From Theristus sp. LFF4_11 (Eukaryota; Nematoda; Chromadorea; Monhysterida; Xyalidae), in the NCBI GenBank assembly GCA_030248135.1, contig JASANC010005767.1, positions 1 through 64,000 of the forward strand: 64,000 bases of DNA. The letters are read 5' to 3'. Every line of letters starts with the position of its first letter. Position 1 is the first letter of the stretch. Below the pieces are notes generated by a model that worked only from the letters and a program-made list of their open reading frames with translations, was not told the origin of the DNA and did not search any database. Made by a program: the position numbers and the translations under genes. Of this stretch, positions 12,401 through 24,863 are shown piece after piece.

Positions 12401-14314
12401 GGACAGTGTTTCATTCAGTTTCCGTGTGCTATGCCTATTCCTGTTTGAATGCTGCAAATGTCAACCGTTTTTTGCATTCGTATCGATTAGCTGTTGTTAC
12501 ACGGCGTGTGTGTGCAGCTGAAAGCGTTGCCATTCAAATGTTGTTGTCAATTGATCAAGATGACAATTTAAAAAATGTAAAAAACTTTCAGAAAACCGCC
12601 GAGGGCGATGAGGGTAACGACGAGGAGCCGGGGCTGGCGCTGAGGCCGGTGGCGACCGAGGCGCATCTGCACATCCCGATGGCCTCCGGCAACGTCATGA
12701 AGATCCCACTGACGGCGGTCGAGAACAAAGACAACGAGAAACCAATCAACATCACGGACGAAATGAAAAAGTCGGGCGTCTGGAAGCACATTGAGTCGGC
12801 CGGCCAGATCAACGCCGGCGCACAGCCGCAGTCGGACAACGCCGCGAAACAACAACACCATCACCATCACCACCCGGCTGGCCACGTGTCCTTTGCAGCG
12901 GACGGCGACGACAGAAATGCAAAGTTGGTCGCACTTGCTGAGCGTTTGTATCTCAGCGCTACACGTGCTTTAGAATTCTTTTGCAAAACGCACAAGCTCT
13001 TCGCTCTTTTTTCGACAGTTCTTCTCACTAGTCGTTTCGGTAGTCACTGTAGATGCTGTTTCTGCTAAGCTTTCCGATTTATTGAGAACAAAATGTAGAC
13101 TTTTGTTGGCACTGGCGCGTTTTTTAGACAGCGATTCTATCCGTAATCTGTGCAACATTATCAAAATACACAAACTCTGAATGTTTTTCTAGGTGGTGCA
13201 GGTATGACATCTGTGTTAATTGCAAAATAACATTCTGATTGGGTACTTTTGTGGAGTTTTGCCCGTTTTTTGTGCGCTGGCTCTGTGACATTGTTTAGCA
13301 GGGTTGTGTTGTGCGTGCGTAGTGTGTAGACCAGTGCATTCCGTGTGCTGACAACACATAAAGCGAACATCACTATTTTCCAACATTTTTGCGGTCTTTT
13401 CTTGTTGCAATTGCAACGCAACTGTATTTCCTGTCTTTTCACACTTCTGTTTCTATTGTTTGTTTGCTTTTCAAGCGAACGCATGACGCTTTACTACACA
13501 CGGTGTCTCCCAGATCATGATCAATTTATTGAAAATGTTTGTCATTCGAAGCCGTCATTGAATTTTTCCAACATAATTGACTGTCGTAACCCCACTGTTA
13601 CAGTATGTTTTTAAACCTGTCATTTTTTAGCAAAATACAGAACCAACAAAAGAAGAATGAACAATGAACGGGCCGGGTTAGAAAAGGAAATCTGTCGCCA
13701 ATTTTTGTTTACCCTACCAGATCCGACTTCTGTGTCTGTTCATTTTTCTTGAATTCACAAAATTTTGCAAAGTGATTCCGCCAAAAAAAGTGACAGGTCT
13801 AAAGAAGTATACTGTAGAACGCCTGATAACCTGCTGACATGAGCCGTTGTTGTCGATGCGTGAAGCCGTTGACATGAGCCGTAAAAGAAGACGTCATGCG
13901 TTTTCCCTGCTCATGAACTGTTTTGTGCGGCTGATTATCTCAAAGGCAAGGCAAACACGTTTATGTGCGAGTACGTCAGTCAAGTTCAGTGGCGTATGAT
14001 TGTGCGGAATGGTGCTGCAAATCCATGTTTGTAACTAACGCTGCCTGTGACACCAGAAGCAGATGTGCAACGGGCACATTCTGCGATGCGCGAGCGTTTT
14101 GCAAACAGCACCATCGATGCACAGTGTGCCGGTGTGTTGCAGGCCGTGCGAGCTGAGTGAGGACGAGCCGATCACGATCCGCATCGAGCGCGCCTCGCCG
14201 TCTGCGTCCGCACAGACGCTGCCGCAGCAGGAGCGTCAGCCGCTGCTCACGTCCGCCGCCGCACGCACGTCGCAGCACGCAGCCGCAGCCGCACACGACG
14301 GCTCGCCCGTCTGA
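3468..14314 (+). CDS. SLC4 bicarbonate transporter, NBC-like (gene A; 5' end incomplete)
   Basis: Multi-exon member of the SLC4 (band 3-related) family, of the sodium-coupled bicarbonate type judged by [14 protein letters not shown]. Exons: 3468-3600, 3669-3837, 3939-4066, 4373-4490, 5964-6160, 6523-6660, 6902-7033, 7415-7555, 7707-7811, 7901-7975, 8321-8544, 8624-8798, 8995-9128, 9235-9331, 9390-9539, 9627-9757, 9857-9962, 10088-10189, 10388-10501, 10574-10799, 10962-11073, 11193-11265, 11330-11506, 11647-11715, 11881-12018, 12164-12193, 12592-12923, 14143-14314 (TGA). The cytosolic domain ([38 protein letters not shown]) leads through [11 protein letters not shown] into the membrane domain ([47 protein letters not shown]). 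Extracellular loop 3 has Asn-glycosylation motifs. A natural six-His run lies near the tail, which ends SPV, a class I PDZ-ligand form. From 4490 on all exon phases agree. Two +1 shifts in 3669-3837 and one at a poly-A run near 4450 break the frame: sequence error or early decay. Confidence 0.88.
10208..10345. repeat. Tandem duplication of a ~68-bp unit in a gene A intron
   Basis: Two adjacent near-identical copies of a unit beginning TCCTTGTTTTAGCTTTGTCA and ending in TTTAAAAACTG, inside the intron between exons 10088-10189 and 10388-10501. It lies just upstream of the real acceptor, and each copy carries its own TTTTAG acceptor-like site. Confidence 0.85.
12924..14142. other. Large last intron of gene A
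   Basis: A 1.2-kb intron between the six-His-bearing exon and the terminal exon. The phase fits across it (AA + G). No other gene is recognised in it. Confidence 0.7.
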
Positions 14315-15123
14315 AGCAGCCACAGACTGCGTTCGTTCGTTTCAGTGCTCTCTCGTCGTTTCCTTGTATTCGCTCTGCTCTTCTACCGGTTCTATATCTC
14401 GACTGTAGAGTTTACGCGTTTCGTACGATTGCATTTTTCTGAATTACTTTCTGTTCAGTCAACACAACGAATTATCTCGATGTGTGAGGCGTTGTCTTTT
14501 TGTTGTTGTTGTTGTTTCTGTTTCTTGTGGCTTTGAATATCTTGTCAAAACATGCTGACTAAACAATCGTTTCAAGAAAGGGTTCTTTCAGAGTTGAGAG
14601 GTGGAAAAGTGATTGGCGACAGAGTTTTTATGATTCATGTTGAGGCAAATAGGAAAAATGTTTGAAAGTGATAAAACGATTTACCGTGGTGGTCAACCGG
14701 GTGTTATTCAGATTTGATAACTTTTCATCGTTTGAAAAAAATTGTCATGCAAGCTTACATTTAGAACTCCGTTGATCATTTTTTTATTTTTTTTCAATTT
14801 TTACAGAACTGCAGCGCATATTTTCGTTGTTTTTAGCACATTTTGTCACTTTTGACACTGTTTTCAGTTAGGCAGTTTGAATTCTCGTTAAATAAAAGAA
14901 AGTATTACATTTGACCGCTGCTTACCAGTCAAAGGACCTACATTGAACAATATTTTTATTGTGGTAGCTTCATTGATTTTGTTGTGTCATATTAGCTGGA
15001 TTGGAAACCAAGAGCTTTGGCTTGGCACGTTTGTGTATTGCGTTTGCATCAGTGAGATTTCACCTGATACGTTTTTCCCTGTATTATCTGAAATGAATGT
15101 GCATTGTTTTACGTTGATTTGAG
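14315..15123. other. 3' flank of gene A, no gene
   Basis: AT-rich sequence after the TGA of gene A, with a possible AATAAA polyadenylation signal near 14890. No coding exon is seen. Confidence 0.6.
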
Positions 15124-15315
15124 GCCCGTTTATAGCTGACGTATGCAGGCGTACACGTACGTCGAACTACGTCACCTACAACGAGCGCAAACCCTAAAAC
15201 TAGACGTGCCGGGCTGGGTCGTATTACTGTTTTTTGCACCAAGAACGTGACGTAACATGACGTGACGTGACGTGACGTGACGTGTCGCATGCGCATACGT
15301 CAGGTATAAACGGGC
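15124..15315. mobile_element. MITE with GCCCGTTTATA ends
   Basis: A 192-bp element. Its left end GCCCGTTTATAGCTGACGTA and right end TACGTCAGGTATAAACGGGC are inverted repeats of about 20 bp. The interior holds five near-consecutive TGACG words (15246-15285), resembling CREB/ATF half-sites. No coding capacity. Confidence 0.85.
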
Positions 15316-16470
15316 TTTTGTTTTTGAGAACTTGTTTCGTTAACAAAATCACCACTAATCCGAGGTTGGTTTTCTTATTTTTAGGAATCTTATAGCACGC
15401 TTGTTATATGCTACATTGGTTATCTCTCAATTATTTGATCATATTCAGCTCATCATTCAACAAACTCTTTCGACTCCTTTGTAAACAAACCAGAAAAAAG
15501 TAATCAGTTTTCTGCGTTTGAATGCGTTTTCACGTTGTGCGCGTACATTCATTGCACTTGTAGCCTACATTTGTAGACAAGATATACTGTGGTCGAAGAC
15601 ACTTTCTTGTTGGCAAACGGCTGATTGGCAAGATTCGAAGGATGCAACCAATTGGCTGTTGGCTAGGAAAAATTGAAGTTTCTAAAAAGATTGCAGAGTT
15701 ATGTAGTAAATTGACTGTACGTAGTCGCACGTACATTTTCTGCGTGTATCTGTGCTGTTTATTCCAGCAAAGCAAATTTTACATAGGATTCCGTGTTTTC
15801 GCGTTTTCACGTTTTGCATTTTTGCGTGTGTAATTTATGTGAATTTGCTACTATAGATCACAACTGCAGTGCTATGTTGTAGTTGGCTAACATGCCGCTG
15901 CGTAAAATATTATTCTTTCACGTGGAGTCATCGAACGAAGGCACAAAAAATAAATATACACATCATCAGACAATACTCGGAAAAATCATGTAACTGAAAA
16001 AGTTATGATCATTGAAAGCATGACACGAGAACGGCCGCATGAAACTGCGGATATGCAAAACTAGCATAAAATTATAGCAAGAGAAATATTAGCCATTTTT
16101 TCTGTTCTGGGATTCGTACGTTTGCAGACGTGGAAAGGACATATTTTCAATCTTTTTGTGGCAATTCAAAATAGCCTAATAGTGGACTTGGATTAGTTGA
16201 CCAATTCTCAATTCCCGCGTCATGAATAAAACTGTTGACCTATCTATGCGCGCATTAATAAAAGATAACAATAAAAGATAATAGCAAATTTGCGCACTGA
16301 TGATTCAAAAAAATCGTGACCATTTTTTGTGGTCAACACTTTTTAGCACGTTGACCTGAATTTTCAGGAAACGAAGTCCAAAAAAATAAGTAAACGTAGA
16401 ATTCAACAACAGTAACATCATGGACTTGCTTCTAATTTTGTCAAGCGCGCTACGTACTAATAAGTACATG
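15316..16470. other. Intergenic between convergent genes A and B
   Basis: No exon or RNA gene recognised. AT-rich, with short AATAAA-like words near 16250-16280. Confidence 0.5.
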
Positions 16471-16640
16471 TACAGTCAAACTCTAAATTATGGGCAATCA
16501 GCTGATTGGTTAATGATCACGCGATGCATACTTTCTGTGCAGGCATTGCTGTGTGGGTGGAGTCAGTCCTGCACAGAAAGCATGCGTTGTGATCACCAAC
16601 CAATCAGCTGATTTTCTATAGTTTCAAGTGTTCGACTGTA
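16471..16640. mobile_element. Tc1/mariner-type MITE, family 2, copy 1
   Basis: A palindromic element of 166 bp flanked by TA. It starts CAGTCAAACTCTAAATTAT and ends in the inverted form GTTCGACTG, each arm containing AATCAGCTGATTGGTT. CAGT ends and TA target duplication are typical of Tc1/mariner MITEs. Another full copy lies at 62242-62411; partial copies lie near 46805-46848, 49190-49220, 51655-51700 and 60390-60450. Confidence 0.88.
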
Positions 16641-16707
16641 AAATGTGAATGTCTTTCAGCTTTGCAAAGAGACGCGTGAACGTTGAACGTGCGACTCTCC
16701 AACCGCA

Positions 16708-19700
16708 TTAATGCTCACCACCATTCTGGTCCAGTTGTTTCTCAGTTTTGTCCAACGACGCTGACGAGCGTACCGCCTGCCAGACCGTCGATTTCTGAAT
16801 TGCAGCCGTGAAATTCAGCGGTTTTTCGTGGTCTTCCGCTCGCTTGTGTGAGAGCGGAATTTTCATGACACAACCGGAGGCCATTGGGATGTGCAGGTGC
16901 GCCTCGGTGGCCACTGGCCGCAGGTGACCACCCGAGTGTTCCTGGAAAAAATTGTGCTTGCTCGTTTTGGTGCACGTCATCCAGTTTGTGCCTGAAGCGA
17001 CTAACGGGCTGACTGCAACTTTTAGAAAGGTCATTCATCTACTTTTGTCCCTTTATCGTCTTTGTCGTCAGCTTTTTTGCGAAGATGGAAATCGGGCATT
17101 TTGTCGTCTAACGCACGCAGATGCGGATCACTGAACGCGTACTCAAGCAGCTTGCGAACGCCAACCATGACGACCAACTCGAAAATGAATTGGCAATGTT
17201 TTGACTGATTTTAGAACAGTGTTCAAAACAGGCTATCTACATGAAAAGAAACAAAACGAACAGACCATGAGTGGGAATAAAATCGACGTAATCTTTATTG
17301 ATTTGATGACCCACAGAACGGCAAGACAAGCGATCTGCAGGTAGAAGTCGGGATAAAACACGCCATTTTCAGTTTCCGACGACGACGAAATTTGAAAAAC
17401 ACGCAAAGAAACAAAACGAACCTGAACGGACGTGAACAAGTGCACATTCAGAATGGGCACCTTGCGCAGATACATGAAGTCTGGCTGGTACTTCATAGGC
17501 ATAAAGAACAACTTGATTCTGTCGTACAACTGGATGCCGTTCAGTGCGCTGACGCCCATATAGAGGAACACACCGTATAGCACCGGCATTGGAATTAGCT
17601 GAGCAACACAACAAAAATCCATCGCCTCACCTCACGGGTGGACGATTTTGAAAATAAATTGAATCGAGTTGAAAACTGTTAAAAAGAACTTGAACTAACA
17701 CGCAAAACGCCAGTCACGAACACGGAGGCACCCAGCAGAGAAAATGTCACAAGACCAGTGACACGTTGTTCGCTGCAATATGCATCATGTGATTTGAAGA
17801 GTCTTGTATCTTGTAAAATGAACAAAACTGTTTTACTGTTGAAAGGCTTAGATGTAAGGAGCGGAAGTCACGTGACCTACCGACACCCAATAAACGATGT
17901 CGCTTCACCGGGCGCACGCGATGCAGATTCGACACGCAACGAATTGACGTGGTTGATGGCAAGAACGGTCGCTGCAACCATAATTGGGCAACCTGAAAAC
18001 AATACTAGCACGCTTGAAACATTAGAAAATGAAATCGAAGAGCAATTCAAATGACAACTTGAAATTAATTAATGGATGTTTTTCTGAGTGAACTGTTAGA
18101 GTAAACGAACCTAAGAATCCAACAAGCAAAATGTGGAACGCAATCAGCAACAAGTCCAAATGATAGCCGCAGCCTTTCTTCAGCAAGTTCTCCTTTCGGT
18201 TAACAATGACAGCCGTGATTTGTTGGTCCATGAAGATGAGAATACACGAAAAGAGCGCTGGAACAATCGCAAACGGATACGACCAAACTGCGTTCTTGAA
18301 TGGGGACACCAGCCAGCCAGTGCGCTCGGGATTCGTGGGCTTAGCAAAACAGTACGAATTCATTGAAAATGCTGCAAAAACAACTAACTAACAAGAAAAA
18401 TAAAAGTGTGCCAGTCACCTTGAAGCTTTCCGGCACTTGCAATTTCGGTGTATCAACGCCAAACATCCAATCGACAATGACCATTATCAAAATCGCTGTG
18501 ATCACCGCAAAATCGCTCAACATTCGACGAACCTGAAAAGGGGCAAGTTGAGCACTGAAAAAGCAGGTTCAACAACTGTCAGTTGCTCGTGTGATAGTTA
18601 CCGATGTGGGAAAGTAGCCGGTGTTACGCATTGCCTTCAACGTGCTCGCAATCGTGTACGTCGCAAACATCAACAGGGCGGACATCAAAAAGATTTCATA
18701 CTGCTAAAGAGAAAGATGGCAATAAAACACCAATTAGCCAAGCAATTGCGTATGTTTTGCACTAACCCCTTGCTTTCTTTCTGGTTCGTCGACAACAGCA
18801 ACTGTAGTTGTGTTCATTATAGTTGACGCATTCGACAGTCGGTCTCCAGCAATCCTGAAGCAAAGAACTCCCATTTGTGCCAACGTTTTGCGACAAATGT
18901 TTCTACAGGCTGACCATGAAAACGCGCTGAATCGTCAGCGACTGACCACAAATTTCCAAAAGTGTTGCGCGTCCAGCTAGCCGTTTCTTCATTTTGGTTC
19001 AACCAGTAAAAAATCTCGGAACGATTTGTCAAATTTGCTTCGGAAGCACAAAGACACGAATCGTAGTCGGTTGGGAAGTCCGTTTCTAGAAAAATTATCG
19101 GAGATACTCTTGAAAAGTGACAACTTTTGCGTTTTTTAGCGATGCCATGTCGTTTCATGGTGCATACCGTCGGTTGCATGGTCGGTCATACCAATCGCGG
19201 CAAGCTTTTCCAGTGCAGAAACAATGAAAATCAACGCAATCAACGTTGCAAACGACTCCTCTGTGAATCGGGTGATGTAACTGACCTGCAAAAGCAAACA
19301 TTTATGTAAGTGTTCTTAATTTTTTATTGTTTCACTGCAAAAATGTGACCGACCAGTGAAGAGGCGTCGGTGGCGACCATTAAAATCAACAGCAGGCACA
19401 CCCAAATGTGGATCCAGACACGAAACGAAAGAAAGTCCAGCTCCATTGCTCTTAAAGGCATTGAAACTGTCAAATTTAAAAACCAGTCATAAATCAAGCA
19501 TTAAACAGAAATTTGAAAAAAACGAACTGGCATATTTTGTAGACAATTGTTTCAAAGACGAGAACGGGACCAGTGGATCCAATGATGGTCAATGGCTGTC
19601 CGGCAAACAAACTGTATGTGGCGCCGCAGATGAATGCGGACAGCAAGTTTTCCATGGCTGCCTGCATGAGCAAGGCACTGTAAAATCACTCCAAGGTAAA

Positions 19701-22700
19701 ACTAAAACTGAAAATAGAATCATTGAAAGTACACACGTCAATGTCAGTAAGAACGAAATGTAATGCTTCTCACATGCACTGACAATATTTTTATTCGTTG
19801 CTTCTGACAGCAGTCCGCCGAAAGTGACAATGGGCGCCAACAACGCAAAGTACATGAAGAAGATGCTTGCGAAACACTGCATGTTCAGTGCGTCCGTGTA
19901 GTCCGAGCAATACCACGGCAGTTTGCGCTTGACGTCAGCAATCAGGCCACCGAACAGACTGCAACGATTTCATTGTTTTTGTTGTTATGATGTTGTGTCC
20001 GTTTGAGGGGCTCTGGCAGGCCGCTGTCGGAGAGAAGCAGCAACACCGTGGACACATGCAAGTGCGGTCGCCTCTAACCGGCCAGTGCGCTGCAGTGCAG
20101 GGTCGTTCGCATGTGCCCCTGCGTCGTCGTCGTGGCTGCGTGCTTCACCGTCAGCTGATGCACCGAGGCCGTGTGCAACACTGCCCATCGTGCTCATACG
20201 AGCCACACTCTCCTTTGCGTTCGTCAGTCGCTGCTGCTGCGATTGCACCTTCGATGGCGGCTCGATTCGAATCGCCGGATCCCATTCGCCCGGCGGCAGC
20301 ACGGTCACCTGAACGCAACAGCTTGCAAATTATATTGCAATTATTTTGAGTTTGATGAAAAAGTTATTTTGACAAAATTGAACAAATAAAACTAAAGTTT
20401 AAAAGCTTCCAAACTTTTTTATAGAAAGTAAAAAGCATTCTCAACTGACCTGATCAAGGAACTCATCAACGGCATCCAACAAATTGTTGGCATCCTCAGC
20501 AATGTAGGCAACTTCTTGGAAAACCTGTGAAAAACAATCGTTGACAATGAAATTAATTGAACCGAACAATGTGACACAACGGCACAGAATGCAGGATTGG
20601 TCAATCTGCGCGCCACAAATTCTGCATATTTTGCTGTGCTCAACTGAGTGATGAGTTCAACGCAAGCAACAAACAATGTCAACCGCAACCCTGTACTTCA
20701 TCGGCCATCAACGTGCCCACAGCACGACCAATTTCATGGTAGCGCTTCGTGTGCCCAGTAGGTCCAATCATGATGAACAAAAACCGAGTCGGCACGGACA
20801 CCTGAAAATTGCTGTGACCTGTTTCAAAGGTGCACTGCATGTTACTGCACTTATCAAAAAGATTTTAGGCACCTCTGTCTCAAACATGAGCGGCCGCGCG
20901 AGGCGCACGAACACTGCGATATGCTGCGACAGAAAGTCCACTGCGCCAACAAATATTTTGTTGCACTCTGTGCCAGGCGCCAACTTTTTCATGAAGTGAA
21001 TGTTGGACTGCAAAAAAATTAGCGCCAAGCGTAAAGCTGCTGATCAACGGTCAACCGTAATGAATTTTGTTGCATATAAACGAGCCTTTGACTTTTGTGC
21101 TGCTGCAACGTCCGCTTGTGAGTCAACCGTTGTGAAGCTTGTCTCGCCTTCCGTCTCTGTGAGTTTGCAGTTTGATGTTTGTCAAGTACAAATGTATGAT
21201 ACCAGTCAGCGCCAATTCGCTGCCTAAAGCTAACCATGACATTCCTTTGCATCGCCAAAGTTTTTGTGGCTGAGTTTGCGTCCGACCTCCGCCAATGAGC
21301 GTGTCGTGCGGAACAGGGCACTCGAGCCGTAATGCTGCGAAAGGCACGCCAACAACGTCGGTGTGATCAGGCAAAAACGCAAGTGAACAACAAAACGTGT
21401 ACAAACAAACGTTGGCATCTTTGAAGCTTCGTTCGCCCTGGTGTCCGCAGGGTCGCAGTAGCAGCGCTCTAAACTCATCACGCACATGGAACGGCAATTG
21501 TCTGTTTGCTTCCAACTTGTCGATGACGATATCTGCAGAAGTGAAAAGTATGTTGCAGTTTTGTTCACATCAAAACAGTTGAAAACACTCGTCGCTTTTT
21601 AAAAGCGATGGTCAGATTTTCTGGGCTGTGATTATTGCAGAATTCAAGTTGTTGAAAGCAGACCGATTGTTTGTGCGTAGTCGTCTGCACTCAGTTCAAG
21701 TACCACCGTTCCAGTCATCAAGAGCGAACGAAACTCAAACAACGAGTGAAGACTCAACGTCGCCACGTGCGGCTTCGACCAGCGCTTGCCACCTTCTTCA
21801 ACGTCTTCTTCGAATTTCACCCAGCTGCATGAAAATGGCGAGATGTAATACGTACAAGTAGTTTTTGAAATCCTTTTTCATTATCGGTTGAGATAAAATA
21901 CGTTTTTACGCCTGTTGGTAGCTCAACAAGGAACGGTGCAACGTCTTTCTGTCGCACTGTCCCCTGTGCTCTTTTCAAGCGTTTTTGTTGAGCACCCATT
22001 TCTCTGTGATGTTTCTGTTTTGTGTGAAGCGACCAACCGTGCAACTTCCTTCCACGAGGCCAGCTGGTCGTTTCCGTGCAGTTCGACCATTTCGGTGAAC
22101 ACAGGATGGAATCGATGTTCATCTTCATCGTCCACTGTGTCCAGCAGTGCGAGCACACGTGCTGTCGGCGCTGCATCCACCCAATCGGTGCAATTAGACG
22201 AACAATTGAGCAACATGGTTTTGAGAGATTTGATAGAGCAGCCCTCTGGGTGCAGCGAGCCGTGTTTTTGCGAAACGTTGTGGATGCATGTGTTTTGGGA
22301 TCAAAATGTGCAAATCTGCAAAGTGTGACCTTGCAGGTGAGATCAGCTGTGTGACTGACTCCAACATACCCGTCATGGTGTTGCAATGGCATCTTTTTTT
22401 TCACAGGAGGGCGCAAAATTCGAATGAAAGAAAGCCATTTGTGGCACACACAAATGAATCGTGTGTTAAATAGAGTAATTTGTTCCGTTTGTTCATTGTC
22501 CATTGTTGACAGTCTTGAACAAGACAATGCTTAGTGCTAGTGTGTGACTAATGCCGCCTTTGATGGAGAATACCAGGGGTGCCTAACAGATTCGGCGCTA
22601 GCGTGTACACGAGCACTCACACTTCACATCGAGCTCGTCGTCTTCCTCCTTCTCCTCGTCCACTCCCGACAGCCGCTGCGAGCCATCGACGTGTCCCTTG

Positions 22701-22962
22701 TGTCTGTGTCGCCTGTGTCTGCCTCTGTGACGCCGCTGGCGAGACGCTGGCTCCGCTGCGTACGCGTACACCGAACTTTTGTGGTGTTGCACTGGAAAAC
22801 GACGCGAAACGTCATCGAATTCACCACAGAAGCACCTTTCACAACCGCGAACGCACCAATGTCCTCTGATGATATGCGTGGCTGCTTCGTCTTGTCCATT
22901 CGCGTGTCCCTCACCGGCTCTTCGTCCGAGTCCGGGTCGTCCGGTATTGAAAGACGAACCAT
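16708..22962 (-). CDS. SLC4 bicarbonate transporter, NBC-like (gene B)
   Basis: Second SLC4 gene, about 1,130 residues. Exons in coding order: 22857-22962, 22621-22791, 22038-22170, 21664-21824, 21411-21532, 21235-21334, 21110-21156 (weak), 20873-21007, 20697-20801, 20450-20524, 20079-20308, 19784-19958, 19528-19661, 19354-19450, 19168-19285, extracellular loop 3 within about 18767-19085 (unresolved), 18602-18705, 18419-18532, 18111-18339, 17881-17992, 17700-17772, 17422-17598, 17266-17334, 17043-17177, 16708-16941. The ATG at 22962 opens an acidic segment ([11 protein letters not shown]), followed by the basic RRHRHK exon, the cytosolic domain ([15 protein letters not shown]), the [15 protein letters not shown] linker and the membrane domain ([19 protein letters not shown]). 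Loop 3 carries Cys residues and NLTNRSE glycosylation sites; a single exon there meets a stop, so a small intron (perhaps about 52 bp) must be removed. Every other exon phase is consistent. It converges on gene A. Expected role: plasma-membrane Na+/HCO3- transport (family knowledge); ion coupling cannot be read from sequence. Confidence 0.9.
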
Positions 22963-24863
22963 GCCTGTTGGCTGCACGTTGTAGAAAGCGAGCTGCTCGT
23001 GAACTTGAATGTGTCAGGGAGAATGTGATATTCGCGAACAGCAGAACTTTATGAGTGATATTTATAAAAGTGATATTCTACATGCAGCCCAAGTTTTATC
23101 AATTCAGCAAAGCGATTGCGTATTGGGGCGCATTCAAGACAACCGAACAATACTGACCAATTCCAACTAACTTCCAGCAGAATTTGTTATCATTGACTTT
23201 TTTTGATACAACTTTCATTTTCGAGACTAAGTACAAAAAAGGAAGTGCAAAACCCTGACGTTTCATTGGCTATACTTGACACAGACCCGGTTTATTATCA
23301 AAATTATTTTGAGAACTGTGTTCTGGGACTCGGATACATTTGTGAAAAGCAATTAGTTTACTGAAGAAATGTTGAAATAGTTGAGTTGTTAGTGTGTTTA
23401 TATTTTCCACGCTTAATTCTGAATTGAGTGTTTTTTATAAACCAATGAATGCTAAACAGAAAAACTGTTTTCACGTCATTTTTTTAAAGCTGCACATTAA
23501 AAACCGTAATTTGAAATAGAATTACTGAGAGCAACACAGTTTGTTTTACCAGAGCAGGGATGGGCACGCATTGGGCATGTTCATGTACAGGGTGATCAGA
23601 AAAAAACCTCAATTTCTAACCCGCTTCAAAAACTTTTCGTCATTTGGTTGACATTTGTTGTGTAAAAATTGTTGATTACTCTGTACATTGTACGTGCAAA
23701 AAAGTGCACACCGTTTATCGTGTATTTGCTGTATTTTGGGAAAGAAACATAAATGTATGGGGAAAATAACTGTCGGGCAAATAAAGGAATTACAAAAATG
23801 ATTTGCTTAATTTTCAACAGTCCTTGTGTCTCAAAACTGTGGACGGACTTTACAAATTGGTGAGAAACTTAAAAGTTTTAAAAATCTAAAAATACACAAG
23901 AAAAATATAAAACTCAGTCAAACAGAACATTTGCTCACGCAATTGTTTCGACCTAACATGAGAACAAGGTCATACATACATGTACATGTACGAACGAACA
24001 TAAATTTGAGTTTCATATGTCTTTATTTTGTAAAATTATTCATTTTCGTGCACAGATCTCTGTTGGATCTGATTCCAATTGAGGCCTTTTTCTAAATTTT
24101 CCCCAGAAGAAAAGACTCCATTTGCAAGAAATATCCAATATGAACTTGCATTTCAGCTTCTTTGAACCTACAGCTGCAATTGTGTAGAGTGGACTGCCAA
24201 CGTTCGTGAACAAAAACAAATATACTGCATGTCTTCACACCCGTCCGCTGTGTGTTGTGTTCCGTTAAGCGGCCGCCGCAAAACGTGCTAAGTCATTCAT
24301 CTGTCTGACCTTTTAACTCAGTCTTTGAGTGAAAAAAATAAAACCGACAAAAAGTAGAAGGCTAAGTGGCAAACTTTCAAAACACGTTGAGCGCACTCTT
24401 TCAACAGCTTGTCAGCAAATTTTAGCCGTATAAACACATTCGACTGCAATTTTCGGCAATTCGATAAACAAGCGTGCGATGATTACAATGTTTGATGTTG
24501 TTGCACATGCGTCGAAAGAATGAATTTAGTGATTGCAAATAACATACACTGTAAATCGTCAAAAATAGCACAAAAAGTTGCAGGTCATAAAAAGGACTGC
24601 GTTTTGAAGCACCAAACATCCTACGTTTTTTATCGTTTCGTTTGCGTATCACCATTCACAAGTTCAATTTTATGACTTTGATTGCTTTTGGCTAGACAAA
24701 CTTTTTTAGCAAATTGACTTGATTTTAATTATTTAGTTATTAGTTTTATTACGTGTGCGACTTGACTTCAATGGCCTGTGGTCGGTTGAAAAACGTACAT
24801 TGTACATAGTCCAGAGAATTGGACTGTTTGAACAGCAATTTTGAAACAATGAAGTTTTGGTCA
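22963..24863. other. Intergenic between genes C1 and B
   Basis: Upstream of gene B and downstream of C1. AT-rich; no coding exon recognised. A CAGGGTGATCAG word at about 23590 resembles the end of a mariner-like element, but no partner end was found. The promoter of gene B must lie near 23000 but has no motif I can call. Confidence 0.45.

Noticed and set aside
12859..12880. Six consecutive His codons in gene A, like a vector tag
   Set aside because: Codons are mixed (CAC/CAT) within an exon matching other SLC4 tails and with no vector sequence; natural.
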